Source: Brucella gallinifaecis
GTDB lineage: Bacteria > Pseudomonadota > Alphaproteobacteria > Rhizobiales > Rhizobiaceae
NCBI RefSeq assembly: GCF_006476605.1
Contig: NZ_ML636814.1
Span: forward strand, 1-53,381
Length of the DNA stretch: 53,381 nucleotides
Direction of reading: 5' to 3'
The stretch's first letter is position 1. Every line of letters starts with the position of its first letter. Both the position numbers and the translations under genes were made by a program. This document shows, one piece after another, positions 46,000-53,381 of this stretch. The notes below the pieces were generated by a model. The model was not told the origin of the DNA and made no database searches. It saw only the letters and a list, made by a program, of their open reading frames with translations.

Positions 46000-47583
46000 A
46001 TGGAGGCGGAATTGAACGAGAAAGAGGATATTGTCCTCAAGCTTGAAGATATTTCCAAGGTCTATTCAGGCATTGTCGCGGTGAAGCGTGCCAATCTTGA
46101 ATTGCGCCGGGGTTCAGTCAATGTGCTTGTCGGCGAAAACGGCGCGGGCAAGTCTACGCTGATGAAAATTATCGCTGGTGTTGAGCGGCCAACTCTTGGG
46201 AAAATCATTCTAGACGGCGAAGAAGTGTCATTTGACAGCCCCGCCGATGCGCAAAAACGCGGCATTGCAATGATCTTTCAGGAATTAAACCTGTTTTCAA
46301 ACATGACGGTGGCAGAGAATATTTTTGCCACCCGCGAGATTACACGTGGCCTGTTTGGTATTGATCACAAAGCACAGGTCACAAAGGCGAACGAATATCT
46401 CGATCGACTGGACGCTGGCATCAATGCAAATACGCTCGTCGCCGATTTGCCGATCGGTCAACAACAGCTTGTCGAAATCGCCAAAGCTGTTTCGCTTGAT
46501 GCGCGTATTGTGATCATGGACGAGCCGACTTCCGCGCTTTCAGCTGCTGAAGTCGATATTCTGTTCAAGGTCATTGCAGACCTGAAAAGCCAGGGCGTTG
46601 CAATCGTCTATATTTCGCATCGTCTTGAAGAACTGATGCGCATTGGCGATTATATTACGGTTCTGCGTGACGGACAGATCACGGGTCAGGAAGAAATCAA
46701 AAATATCGATACGCAATGGATTGTGCGTTCGATGATCGGCTCTGACGCTAAGGATTTCGCAAAAGCTGTAACACATAAGATCGGTGATGAGCGGTTTCGT
46801 GCTGAAAACATCACACTGCCCCGTGCAACCGGCGGACTTGCTGTTGATAATGTATCGCTAAGTGTTCGCGCAGGCGAAGTTCTGGGCATTTATGGGCTGA
46901 TGGGCGCAGGACGTTCCGAGTTTTTTGAATGTATCATGGGCCAGCATGGGCATGCCACCGGCCAAATCTATATCGATGGCAAGCAAGTGAAGGAACGCGA
47001 TACAACCCGCCGTATCCGACGCGGCCTTGCCCTCATACCGGAAGATCGCCAGCGCGAAGGTCTGGTACAGATTTTGTCAATTGCCAGCAATCTGACACTG
47101 GCAAGCCTTGATCGTCTGGCTCACTTCTTTCACATTTCACCAAGACGTGAAAAGCAGGCTATTCAACAGGCGATCAAAGACCTTGCAATCAAGGCGCCAA
47201 ACCCTGAATTTGAAGTTACATCAATGTCAGGTGGCAACCAGCAGAAGGTTGTCATCGGCAAAGCGCTGATGACCAGTCCCAAAGTCCTTCTGATGGACGA
47301 GCCATCGCGCGGTATTGATGTGGGCGCGAAAGCCGATGTCTTCCGCACCATGCGCAGGCTAGCCGCAGAAGGTCTTTCCATTCTCTTTTCAACCTCTGAT
47401 CTTGAAGAAGTCATGGCACTCTCCGATCGCATCGCAGTGCTTAGCAATGGCAAACTGGTTGCCATTTTTGACCGCGATAAAGCGACAGAAGCCGACATTG
47501 TTGCCGCTTCGGCCAAGGGCCACGGACATGTCCACGACCCTGACCACGACCATGACCAACAAACAAGGGAACTCGCGTCATGA
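46000..47583 (+). CDS. Sugar ABC transporter ATP-binding protein (RbsA family) with His-rich tail
   Basis: A 527-residue double ABC ATPase. Domain 1 has Walker A VGENGAGKSTLMKIIAG, a Walker-B-like VIMDEPTSALSA and the divergent signature LPIGQQQ. Domain 2 has the degenerate loop GLMGAGRSE, signature MSGGNQQKVVIGKAL and LLMDEPSRGID. After the normal end comes a tail, GHGHVHDPDHDHDQQ, with five His and four Asp, not expected in this family. It is translationally coupled to the permease gene (4-base overlap). Confidence 0.9.
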   Translation: MEAELNEKEDIVLKLEDISKVYSGIVAVKRANLELRRGSVNVLVGENGAGKSTLMKIIAGVERPTLGKIILDGEEVSFDSPADAQKRGIAMIFQELNLFSNMTVAENIFATREITRGLFGIDHKAQVTKANEYLDRLDAGINANTLVADLPIGQQQLVEIAKAVSLDARIVIMDEPTSALSAAEVDILFKVIADLKSQGVAIVYISHRLEELMRIGDYITVLRDGQITGQEEIKNIDTQWIVRSMIGSDAKDFAKAVTHKIGDERFRAENITLPRATGGLAVDNVSLSVRAGEVLGIYGLMGAGRSEFFECIMGQHGHATGQIYIDGKQVKERDTTRRIRRGLALIPEDRQREGLVQILSIASNLTLASLDRLAHFFHISPRREKQAIQQAIKDLAIKAPNPEFEVTSMSGGNQQKVVIGKALMTSPKVLLMDEPSRGIDVGAKADVFRTMRRLAAEGLSILFSTSDLEEVMALSDRIAVLSNGKLVAIFDRDKATEADIVAASAKGHGHVHDPDHDHDQQTRELAS

Positions 47584-48644
47584 CAGCCAAAAGCACGGCA
47601 GCCTCTGACCCAGGCTTTTCAAGCGGATCAGCTTTGCTGACCCTTATGAAACTCAGAACCTTCATTGCACTTTTTGCGGTGTTCATCTTTTTTTCGTTCG
47701 CAGCACCGAACTTTCTTTCAGCTGCCAACCTGATCCTGATGTCAAAACATGTCGCGCTTAACGCATTCCTTGCAATGGGCATGACCTTCGTCATCATCAC
47801 AGGCGGCATCGACCTTTCCGTCGGATCCATTGTCGGGCTTTGCGGCATGGTTGCCGGTGGTCTGTTGATCTATGGTATCGATCTTGGCATTGGCTATACA
47901 ATCTACTTCAATATTATCGAAATATCGCTGATTACTCTGGCTGTTGGGGTCGCAGTCGGTTTCATAAACGGGCTGTTAATAACCAAACTGAATGTTGCGC
48001 CCTTTATTGCGACACTTGGAACGCTTTATGTCGCGCGTGGTCTGGCGCTTTTATCTTCAGATGGCCAGACTTTCCCGAACCTTGTAGGTCGTGAAGACCT
48101 TGGCACAACCGGCTTTGCATTTCTTGGCTCCGGCAATATTCTCGGCCTTCCGGTATCAATCTGGATTTTGATCGTTGTCGCATTGGCTGCAGCCTATATC
48201 GCGCGATACACCCCGCTTGGTCGGCAGATTTTCGCAGTCGGCGGCAATGAACGTGCGGCACGCATGTCAGGTATTCGTGTCGATCGTGTAAAAATGTTTG
48301 TTTACATGTTTTCAGGTTTCTGTGCTGCGATTGCAGGGCTTATCATCTCGTCCGAACTGATGTCGTCGCATCCGGCAACAGGTAATTCGTTCGAATTGAA
48401 CGCCATTGCAGCAGCAGTTCTCGGCGGCACCTCGATGTCGGGCGGACGTGGTACCATTGGTGGTACAATTATCGGTGCATTTGTCATCGGTATTCTATCC
48501 GATGGTCTGGTCATGATGGGCGTATCGTCCTTCTGGCAGATGGTCATCAAGGGACTTGTCATCATTATTGCCGTGGTGGTTGATCAGGCACAGCGCCGCC
48601 TTCAACAGCGTGTAACACTCATGCAAATGGCAAAAGCAGGATAA
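47580..48644 (+). CDS. Sugar ABC transporter permease (RbsC family) of the apiose cluster
   Basis: A 354-residue inner-membrane permease with about 10 hydrophobic segments. Family blocks are GMTFVIITGGIDLSVGSIVGL, GLLITKLNVAPFIATLGTLYVARG, the loop RYTPLGRQIFAVGGNERAARMSGI, and AIAAAVLGGTSMSGGRGTIGG. The ATG overlaps the ATPase stop (ATGA). It is 11 bp before apsD, so import and the first oxidation step are co-transcribed. Confidence 0.9.
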   Translation: MTAKSTAASDPGFSSGSALLTLMKLRTFIALFAVFIFFSFAAPNFLSAANLILMSKHVALNAFLAMGMTFVIITGGIDLSVGSIVGLCGMVAGGLLIYGIDLGIGYTIYFNIIEISLITLAVGVAVGFINGLLITKLNVAPFIATLGTLYVARGLALLSSDGQTFPNLVGREDLGTTGFAFLGSGNILGLPVSIWILIVVALAAAYIARYTPLGRQIFAVGGNERAARMSGIRVDRVKMFVYMFSGFCAAIAGLIISSELMSSHPATGNSFELNAIAAAVLGGTSMSGGRGTIGGTIIGAFVIGILSDGLVMMGVSSFWQMVIKGLVIIIAVVVDQAQRRLQQRVTLMQMAKAG

Positions 48645-48655
48645 AGGCTCAGTAA

Positions 48656-49690
48656 ATGGCAGAATTGAATGGCGCTCTGGTCGGTTGCGGTTTTTTCGCA
48701 ATAAACCAGATGCATGCATGGAATGACGTTTCGGGTGCCAAAATCGTGGCAATTTGCGACCGTGATCCTGAGCGGTTGAAGATTGTCGGCGACCAGTTTG
48801 GCATAGAACGCCGCTACACGGATGCGCAAGCGCTGTTTGCGGATGGTGGCATCGACTTTGTCGATATCGCCACCACAGTTTCAAGCCACCGTGCTCTGGT
48901 GGAACTTGCAGCCGCCCACAAGGTGCCAGCAATCTGCCAGAAGCCTTTTGCCAAAACGCTTGATGATGCAAAGGCTATGGTGAAGGTCTGTGATGACGCA
49001 GGCATTCCACTTATGGTGCATGAAAACTTTCGCTGGCAGACACCTATTCAAGCCGTGCGCAAGGCGCTCGACAGCGGCGTCATCGGCTCGCCATTCTGGG
49101 GGCGGTTTTCCTTTCGCTCGGGCTTCGACGTGTTTTCCGGCCAACCTTATCTGGCAGAAGGTGAGCGCTTCATCATCGAAGACCTTGGCATCCATACGCT
49201 TGATATAGCACGCTTTATTCTTGGCGATGTGACAGGGCTTGTTGCGCGCACAAAGCGCGTCAACCCAAAGATCAAAGGTGAGGATGTGGCCACCATTCTC
49301 ATGGATCACGAAAATGGTGCGACCTCGATTGTTGACGTAAGCTATGCCACCAAGCTCGAAACCGATCCATTCCCTGAAACTTTGATTGAGCTTGATGGTA
49401 CGGAAGGCTCAATCCGGCTTTATCAAGGTTATCGTCTTGAGGTGATTACGCCAAACAGCACAACGGTTTCAGATGTTTCGCCAAGACTGCTCTCATGGGC
49501 CTCACGCCCTTGGCACAATATTCAGGAAAGCGTTTTTGCTATTCAGCAACATTGGATAGATAAGCTTTTAACTGGTGAAGAGACATCGACATCGGGCCTG
49601 GACAATCTCAAGACCTTTGCACTTGTCGAAGCGGCCTATGACAGTGCTGCAAGCGGCAACTCCATTGATATTGCGACGTTGCTCAAATGA
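48656..49690 (+). CDS. apsD: D-apiose dehydrogenase (Gfo/Idh/MocA family)
   Basis: A 344-residue NAD(P)-dependent oxidoreductase. It has an N-terminal Rossmann fold with ALVGCGFFAINQMHAW (7-22) and VDIATTVSSHRALVELA. The catalytic-lysine motif is present as CQKPFAKTLDDA, with Gln in place of the usual Glu of EKP. EDLGIHTLDIARFILGD carries the active-site His. ApsD oxidises D-apiose to D-apionolactone. It overlaps the lactonase gene by 4 bases. The family is broad; the assignment rests on the full set of apiose genes around it. Confidence 0.85.
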   Translation: MAELNGALVGCGFFAINQMHAWNDVSGAKIVAICDRDPERLKIVGDQFGIERRYTDAQALFADGGIDFVDIATTVSSHRALVELAAAHKVPAICQKPFAKTLDDAKAMVKVCDDAGIPLMVHENFRWQTPIQAVRKALDSGVIGSPFWGRFSFRSGFDVFSGQPYLAEGERFIIEDLGIHTLDIARFILGDVTGLVARTKRVNPKIKGEDVATILMDHENGATSIVDVSYATKLETDPFPETLIELDGTEGSIRLYQGYRLEVITPNSTTVSDVSPRLLSWASRPWHNIQESVFAIQQHWIDKLLTGEETSTSGLDNLKTFALVEAAYDSAASGNSIDIATLLK

Positions 49691-51519
49691 ATAAAATTGA
49701 TCCTTTCCAGCTTTTTGGAACATGTGAGGCTGAAACACCTCCTCTGCGCCTCAAGGCAGGTTTGCTCGAAGCCGATCTTAGCAATGGTAATCTTCGCACC
49801 ATCACCTATGGGGGCGTGGAGGTTTTACGTGCAATTTCCTATCTGGTTCGGGATCGTGACTGGGGGACCTATAGTCCAGAAATTCATGACCTCAACATCA
49901 AGCAAGACGACACTGGCTTTGCTCTCACCTATCAGTCAATATGTGAAGGTCCAAACGCATCGAGACTTGTGATTGATGTGAATATCGAGGCGGACAAGAA
50001 CGGAAAACTTACTTTCGATGCCGTCGCCAATACAGCAACAGGCTTTGAAACAAACCGTTGTGGTTTCTGCATTCTGCATCCAATCGTCGGCGTAGCAGGC
50101 TCACCTGTGAGCGTCGAACATGTCGATGGTACGCTTAACAAAACTCGCCTGCCCGATCTGATTGAACCATGGCAGCCTTTTAAGGATATGCGTGCGATCA
50201 CCCATAAGGTCATGCCTGGCGTTTCAGCCGAATGCCGCATGGAAGGCGATACTTTTGAAATGGAAGACCAGCGCAACTGGTCCGATGCGTCTTACAAGAC
50301 CTATGTACGCCCACTGGCTTTGCCGTGGCCTTACCAGATCGAAGCAAATCAGCCTCACCATCAGCGCATTATGCTCACCATTTCCGACACGCGCATAGTG
50401 GTACCAAAAGCCAGCCGGAAGACAGATCCGGTGTGCATTACACTTGGTGATGCAAGCGGTAAAATGCCTGATATCGGCATCATTGTCACCCCGGAAGAAG
50501 CCAAAGCAAGCCTGGCTGCAATTGATTTGTTGCAGGAGGTTAGGCCGCAGAATCTGTTATTTCATTATGACCCGCTGGCAGGTCATAAAGGTCTAGCATT
50601 TGCGGATTTTGCGGCCTTGGCTGCCAAGCATAGTGGGCGCGTTTCACTTGAAATAGCTTTACCGTGCCAGACAGCACTCATCGATGAAACGTTGGCAATT
50701 GCTTCTGACATGAAAGCGGCTGGTTTTAACCCTGATGCGATCATTATTTCTCCAGCCATAGATCGGCAATCAACACCACCGGGCAGCAAATGGCCACCCT
50801 GCCCACCGCTCGAAGATGTCTATACAGCCGCACGGGCAGCTTTCCCTAATATTCGGCTGGGAGGCGGCATGTTGAGCTATTTCACCGAGCTTAATCGCAA
50901 GCGCGTTCCTGGTGAGTTTGTTGATTTTATCACCCATTGCACCAATCCGATTGTTCATGCCGCTGATGACCTGAGTGTCATGCAGACATTGGAGGCTCTG
51001 CCTTTCATTACCCGTTCGGTGCGGGCGATCTATGGAGACAGGCCCTATCGCATAGGTCCATCCACCATTCCCATGCGCCAGAATCCTTATGGCAGCAAGA
51101 CGATGGAAAACCCGAATGGCAAGCGCATTGCCATGGCCAATCGTGATCCGCGGCATAATGGAAAATTCGCAGAAAGCTATGCAATGGGTTATGCAATTTC
51201 AGTGCTGAATGCAGAACTTGATTGCCTCACACTTTCAGCACTCACTAGCCCATTTGGACTGATAGCAGGTGAAGGCGAACCGACGGCGGCTGGTGGCAAA
51301 CGTCCTTTATTCAACACGGTGAAGCTGCTGGCTTCGCTTGCAGGCAAAAGCTGGCGGCAATGCCAGTCCTCAAGACCATCCGAGGTTCTAGGTCTTACAG
51401 TAGAACATCGGACATGGCTCATCAATATTACGTCTTGTGAACAAAAAGTCGCTTTGCCGGGATATGAGTTCGTCACATTGCCTGCATATGGACTGCAAGG
51501 CCCATATGAAGAAATTTGA
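49687..51519 (+). CDS. apnL: D-apionolactonase
   Basis: A 610-residue cytoplasmic protein of the ApnL family. It has an N-terminal β-rich part (LEADLSNGNLRTITYGGVEVLR, RDWGTYSPEIHDL) and a TIM-barrel-like central part (NLLFHYDPLAGH, IRLGGGMLSYFTELNRKR, FITHCTNPIVHAADDLSVM). A C-terminal segment with PIGPSTIPMRQNPYG-like sequence follows. ApnL hydrolyses D-apionolactone to D-apionate for ApnO. It is the last gene of the operon and is followed by a short AT-rich hairpin. Confidence 0.86.
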   Translation: MNKIDPFQLFGTCEAETPPLRLKAGLLEADLSNGNLRTITYGGVEVLRAISYLVRDRDWGTYSPEIHDLNIKQDDTGFALTYQSICEGPNASRLVIDVNIEADKNGKLTFDAVANTATGFETNRCGFCILHPIVGVAGSPVSVEHVDGTLNKTRLPDLIEPWQPFKDMRAITHKVMPGVSAECRMEGDTFEMEDQRNWSDASYKTYVRPLALPWPYQIEANQPHHQRIMLTISDTRIVVPKASRKTDPVCITLGDASGKMPDIGIIVTPEEAKASLAAIDLLQEVRPQNLLFHYDPLAGHKGLAFADFAALAAKHSGRVSLEIALPCQTALIDETLAIASDMKAAGFNPDAIIISPAIDRQSTPPGSKWPPCPPLEDVYTAARAAFPNIRLGGGMLSYFTELNRKRVPGEFVDFITHCTNPIVHAADDLSVMQTLEALPFITRSVRAIYGDRPYRIGPSTIPMRQNPYGSKTMENPNGKRIAMANRDPRHNGKFAESYAMGYAISVLNAELDCLTLSALTSPFGLIAGEGEPTAAGGKRPLFNTVKLLASLAGKSWRQCQSSRPSEVLGLTVEHRTWLINITSCEQKVALPGYEFVTLPAYGLQGPYEEI

Positions 51520-51527
51520 ACCTATTC

Positions 51528-51544
51528 AAAATAGATTCTATTTT
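51528..51544 (+). terminator. Weak terminator-like hairpin after apnL
   Basis: AAAATAG-ATT-CTATTTT is a perfect 7-bp but A/T-rich stem. The closing arm itself gives a short T-run. It lies between the convergent apnL and membrane-protein genes and could serve both. Confidence 0.4.
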
Positions 51545-51551
51545 ACCCATT

Positions 51552-52142
51552 CTACTGAGTGATGAACTCAGTACAGATCAGGATTATAATAAATAATACC
51601 AGAAAATACTGAAATATTTTCCTCTTAATTCGCATTGCAAGTATTATTACAAATACTTCCATAACAAAAAATAATATATTATATGCATTGTCACTTTTTT
51701 CATTTACAGATAAATCATAAAAAACATCTCTCACCATCTCAACAAAACTTATAAATATTAGTAATGACATAAGCCAATATTTACGTGAAAAGAAATAATT
51801 TTCATAATTATAATATTCTGCGACATCATCTGGAGTTAGCGTAACGCATATGAAAAAAAGGCTAAACACATAAATTATGTCTAGTAAATAATTATATACA
51901 TTATAATTTTGAACTGAACCCTCTAAAATATACCCCCACCAGAAATTTATTATCCACAACAAAACAGCAACTATCCAACCCATATGTATATAAGATATAA
52001 TATTTTTGTTGGGATGTTGAATAAATTTTGATAAAAATATTAGTATTCTGGATAAGCATAAACTAATTCCTATGCCATTTATAATTCTGACATGAGAAAA
52101 TATATCAGATACACTTATAATTTTATCTGCTTCAGAAATCAT
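51552..52142 (-). CDS. Hypothetical membrane protein in an AT-rich island
   Basis: A 196-residue protein with about five or six hydrophobic segments (near 22-38, 53-68, 86-101, 122-140, 153-167 and 173-193) and charged loops. It is rich in Ile, Phe, Tyr and Asn. I do not recognise the family. Base composition is far more AT-rich than every other gene here and codons are A/T-ending, which suggests recent transfer. Its neighbours are IS remnants. The coding frame is long for such AT-rich DNA, supporting a real gene. Confidence 0.6.
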   Translation of the reverse strand: MISEADKIISVSDIFSHVRIINGIGISLCLSRILIFLSKFIQHPNKNIISYIHMGWIVAVLLWIINFWWGYILEGSVQNYNVYNYLLDIIYVFSLFFICVTLTPDDVAEYYNYENYFFSRKYWLMSLLIFISFVEMVRDVFYDLSVNEKSDNAYNILFFVMEVFVIILAMRIKRKIFQYFLVLFIIILICTEFITQ

Positions 52143-52327
52143 ATTTTACCTTTATTAATTAAAATATATTTCTAATTTAGCTAACATACTATAACATACA
52201 AATTGAAAATACATTTAAATTTATAGTATATAGTAATTTATAAGACAGAAATGTTTTTAAAAATAATTAAGAGAAGTAATTTAATTTTTGTTATTAATTG
52301 TGTCGATTTCAGATGGAAGGACAGGAA

Positions 52328-52461
52328 TTAATCACGAATTACTTCTCGTTTCAATGACCTCACATGATCAGCAAGTCGTTCGAGCAGAGCGACGGTCATT
52401 TTTGTATTGACGAGGACAGTCGGCCATTCTCCGAACCACAGGTTTTTGGTGATGCTGATCG
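52328..52461 (-). pseudogene. Second istB (IS21-family) C-terminal remnant
   Basis: On the minus strand the frame reads ISITKNLWFGEWPTVLVN and TKMTVALLERLADHVRSL, then a TAA stop. It corresponds to the ITTNLSFxEW...KMTTALLDRLTHHC part of IstB but is diverged. It differs from the istB fragment at 3640, so it comes from another element. Confidence 0.65.
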
Positions 52462-52535
52462 GGGGGAGAGGGCTCGTAGGGCTGTGTCACTAATTTTTCA
52501 ACAGGCAAGGGGGGAGGACTGATCTGTTGACGCAA

Positions 52536-52967
52536 TTATGCCGCGAGCTCTGCAAAGGCCTCGAATAGCGACCGGTTGTTGTTCGCAAACTGTTTCGTAC
52601 GCATCATATGCGCAACTTCAATGCCTGCAACTGTCGAGAAAGCTGAATGAAACGCCTTGAAGCCCAATATGGGTTTGCTGATCTTCCTGATGAAAAGATG
52701 GTCCTGTTGAAGCATATTGTTGAGGTATTTGACCTGCAGGATTTCAAGCGGCTTGCCCGTACCGGTGATCTTCAGGCTATTGTTCATAGTTTGAGCACTC
52801 GTAAAATTGAGTTCACTTTCATCAATGATTATATTGCCCCGAATGCCTTTATTAGCGATCCCTTCTTAAGGAAGCGCCAAGCAGCACCCGGATTGCGGTG
52901 CTCAGAGAGCATAAACTCAAGTGTTTGTCCGACACGATCAATCTCTACGCCGCGTCTAGTCATTACT
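52536..52967 (-). pseudogene. IS6-family transposase remnant
   Basis: The C-terminal two thirds of an IS6/IS26-type transposase. The first part reads TRRGVEIDRVGQTLEFMLSE and PGAAWRFLKKG. A one-base frameshift near 52860 follows, then KGIRGNIIIDESELN, LEILQVKYLNNMLQQDH, SKPILGFKAFHSA and AGIEVAHMMRT. The N-terminal part is lost and there is no intact frame, so it is inactive. The sequence near 52477 (gggctgtgtcacta) may be the remaining terminal repeat. Confidence 0.78.
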
Positions 52968-52975
52968 TACTGAAG

Positions 52976-53286
52976 ATCATGATAGGAAGCGGCATAACGG
53001 ACGTATAAGAAAATAGCATACAGAATGACGCTTTTGGGAAAAGGAGTACCTTTGAAGTCAACTATCTATGTAGTTTCTTCACTTAATTCCCCCTCCAAAG
53101 GGAATATATCTTAGATGAAGTGAAAAATTGAAATATAATTTGAAGACGTTTTGAAAAAACCGATACACTATTGCTCTCGTCGTAGTTTTTTGCACAGTAC
53201 TACTTGATACACTCAACTCGCGAAGAGTTTCATCAGAAGATTTATATTGCTGCTGCAGAATATTGGCTCATATTCATCCACGCAGC
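52976..53286. other. Intergenic stretch with a nested inverted repeat
   Basis: No coding frame is recognised. Two nested inverted repeats occur: TTCACTT (53078-53084) with AAGTGAA (53118-53124), enclosing ATTCCC (53086-53091) with GGGAAT (53100-53105). This could be a weak terminator for the minus-strand ATPase gene that ends at 53287. Confidence 0.4.
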
Positions 53287-53381
53287 CTAATGCAAAATCT
53301 GATCTAGGAACAGTTTCGTGCGCTCATGCTGCGGATTGTCGAAAAACTCGGCTGGTGAATTCTGCTCAACAATCTGTCCCT
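53287..53381 (-). CDS. Amino-acid-type ABC transporter ATP-binding protein, C-terminal end (cut by the window)
   Basis: The last 31 codons read GQIVEQNSPAEFFDNPQ and HERTKLFLDQILH before a TAG stop at 53287-53289. This is the usual ending of GlnQ/HisP-type ATPases of polar-amino-acid importers. The rest lies beyond the window edge, so intactness cannot be judged. It is a different protein from the ATPase remnant at the start of the window. Confidence 0.8.
   Translation of the reverse strand, partial: GQIVEQNSPAEFFDNPQHERTKLFLDQILH

Overview
The window looks like part of a secondary replicon (chromid or large plasmid) of an alphaproteobacterium, most likely Brucellaceae (Brucella/Ochrobactrum or a relative such as Pseudochrobactrum). 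The basis is a complete repABC cassette, Rhizobiales-style sugar ABC operons, a D-apiose cluster of the kind described from this group, and family-level protein resemblance. The species call is inference, made without any database search.

Layout. 1-3.5 kb: a 5'-truncated ABC ATPase remnant, then uxaA-dgoK-dgoA for aldonate breakdown through a 2-keto-3-deoxy sugar acid. 3.6-4.0 kb: an istB remnant. 4.0-9.5 kb (minus): a sugar ABC transporter (binding protein, ATPase, permease) in operon with a fused DhaK-DhaL kinase. 9.5-11.6 kb: mostly non-coding, with a decayed IS5-family transposase. 11.4-15.4 kb: repA-repB-repC with two matching parS-like palindromes, a counter-transcribed RNA locus and an AT-rich tract inside repC. 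15.4-20.2 kb: terC with a structured leader, an asparaginase-asparagine permease pair and a GntR regulator. 20.4-27.9 kb: a LysR-HTH/TrpD2-like fusion protein, then a TonB receptor and a complete CeuE/FatB-type siderophore ABC transporter. 28-28.2 kb: an IS3 orfA remnant. 28.4-38.9 kb: the least understood block, with a chimeric TIM-barrel/AAA+/Fis regulator, a degenerate TIM-barrel paralogue, a LivHMKGF-type ABC transporter, both halves of a plant Tm-1-like protein as separate overlapping genes, and a tandem SRPBCC protein. 39.1-39.6 kb: an IS5-family remnant. 39.8-51.5 kb: an almost complete D-apiose pathway (GntR regulator, oiaX, oiaK, apnO, sugar ABC transporter with a DUF2291 lipoprotein, apsD, apnL). 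51.5-53.4 kb: an AT-rich island with one membrane protein, istB and IS6 remnants, and the 3' end of another ABC ATPase.

How the genes work together. The apiose cluster should import D-apiose, oxidise it to the lactone (ApsD), hydrolyse it (ApnL), oxido-isomerise it (ApnO), phosphorylate it (OiaK) and decarboxylate it with a RuBisCO-like enzyme (OiaX) to L-erythrulose 1-phosphate. The DhaKL kinase at 4-6 kb could phosphorylate a related C3/C4 ketose. The 28-39 kb block has the form of a catabolic operon (importer, two or three enzymes, dedicated sensor-regulator) whose substrate is unknown; it is the best candidate here for an undescribed system.

One recurring pattern: each of the four binding-protein genes is followed directly by a strong, sequence-unrelated hairpin before the next gene, suggesting a shared way of raising binding-protein expression above that of the rest of the operon.
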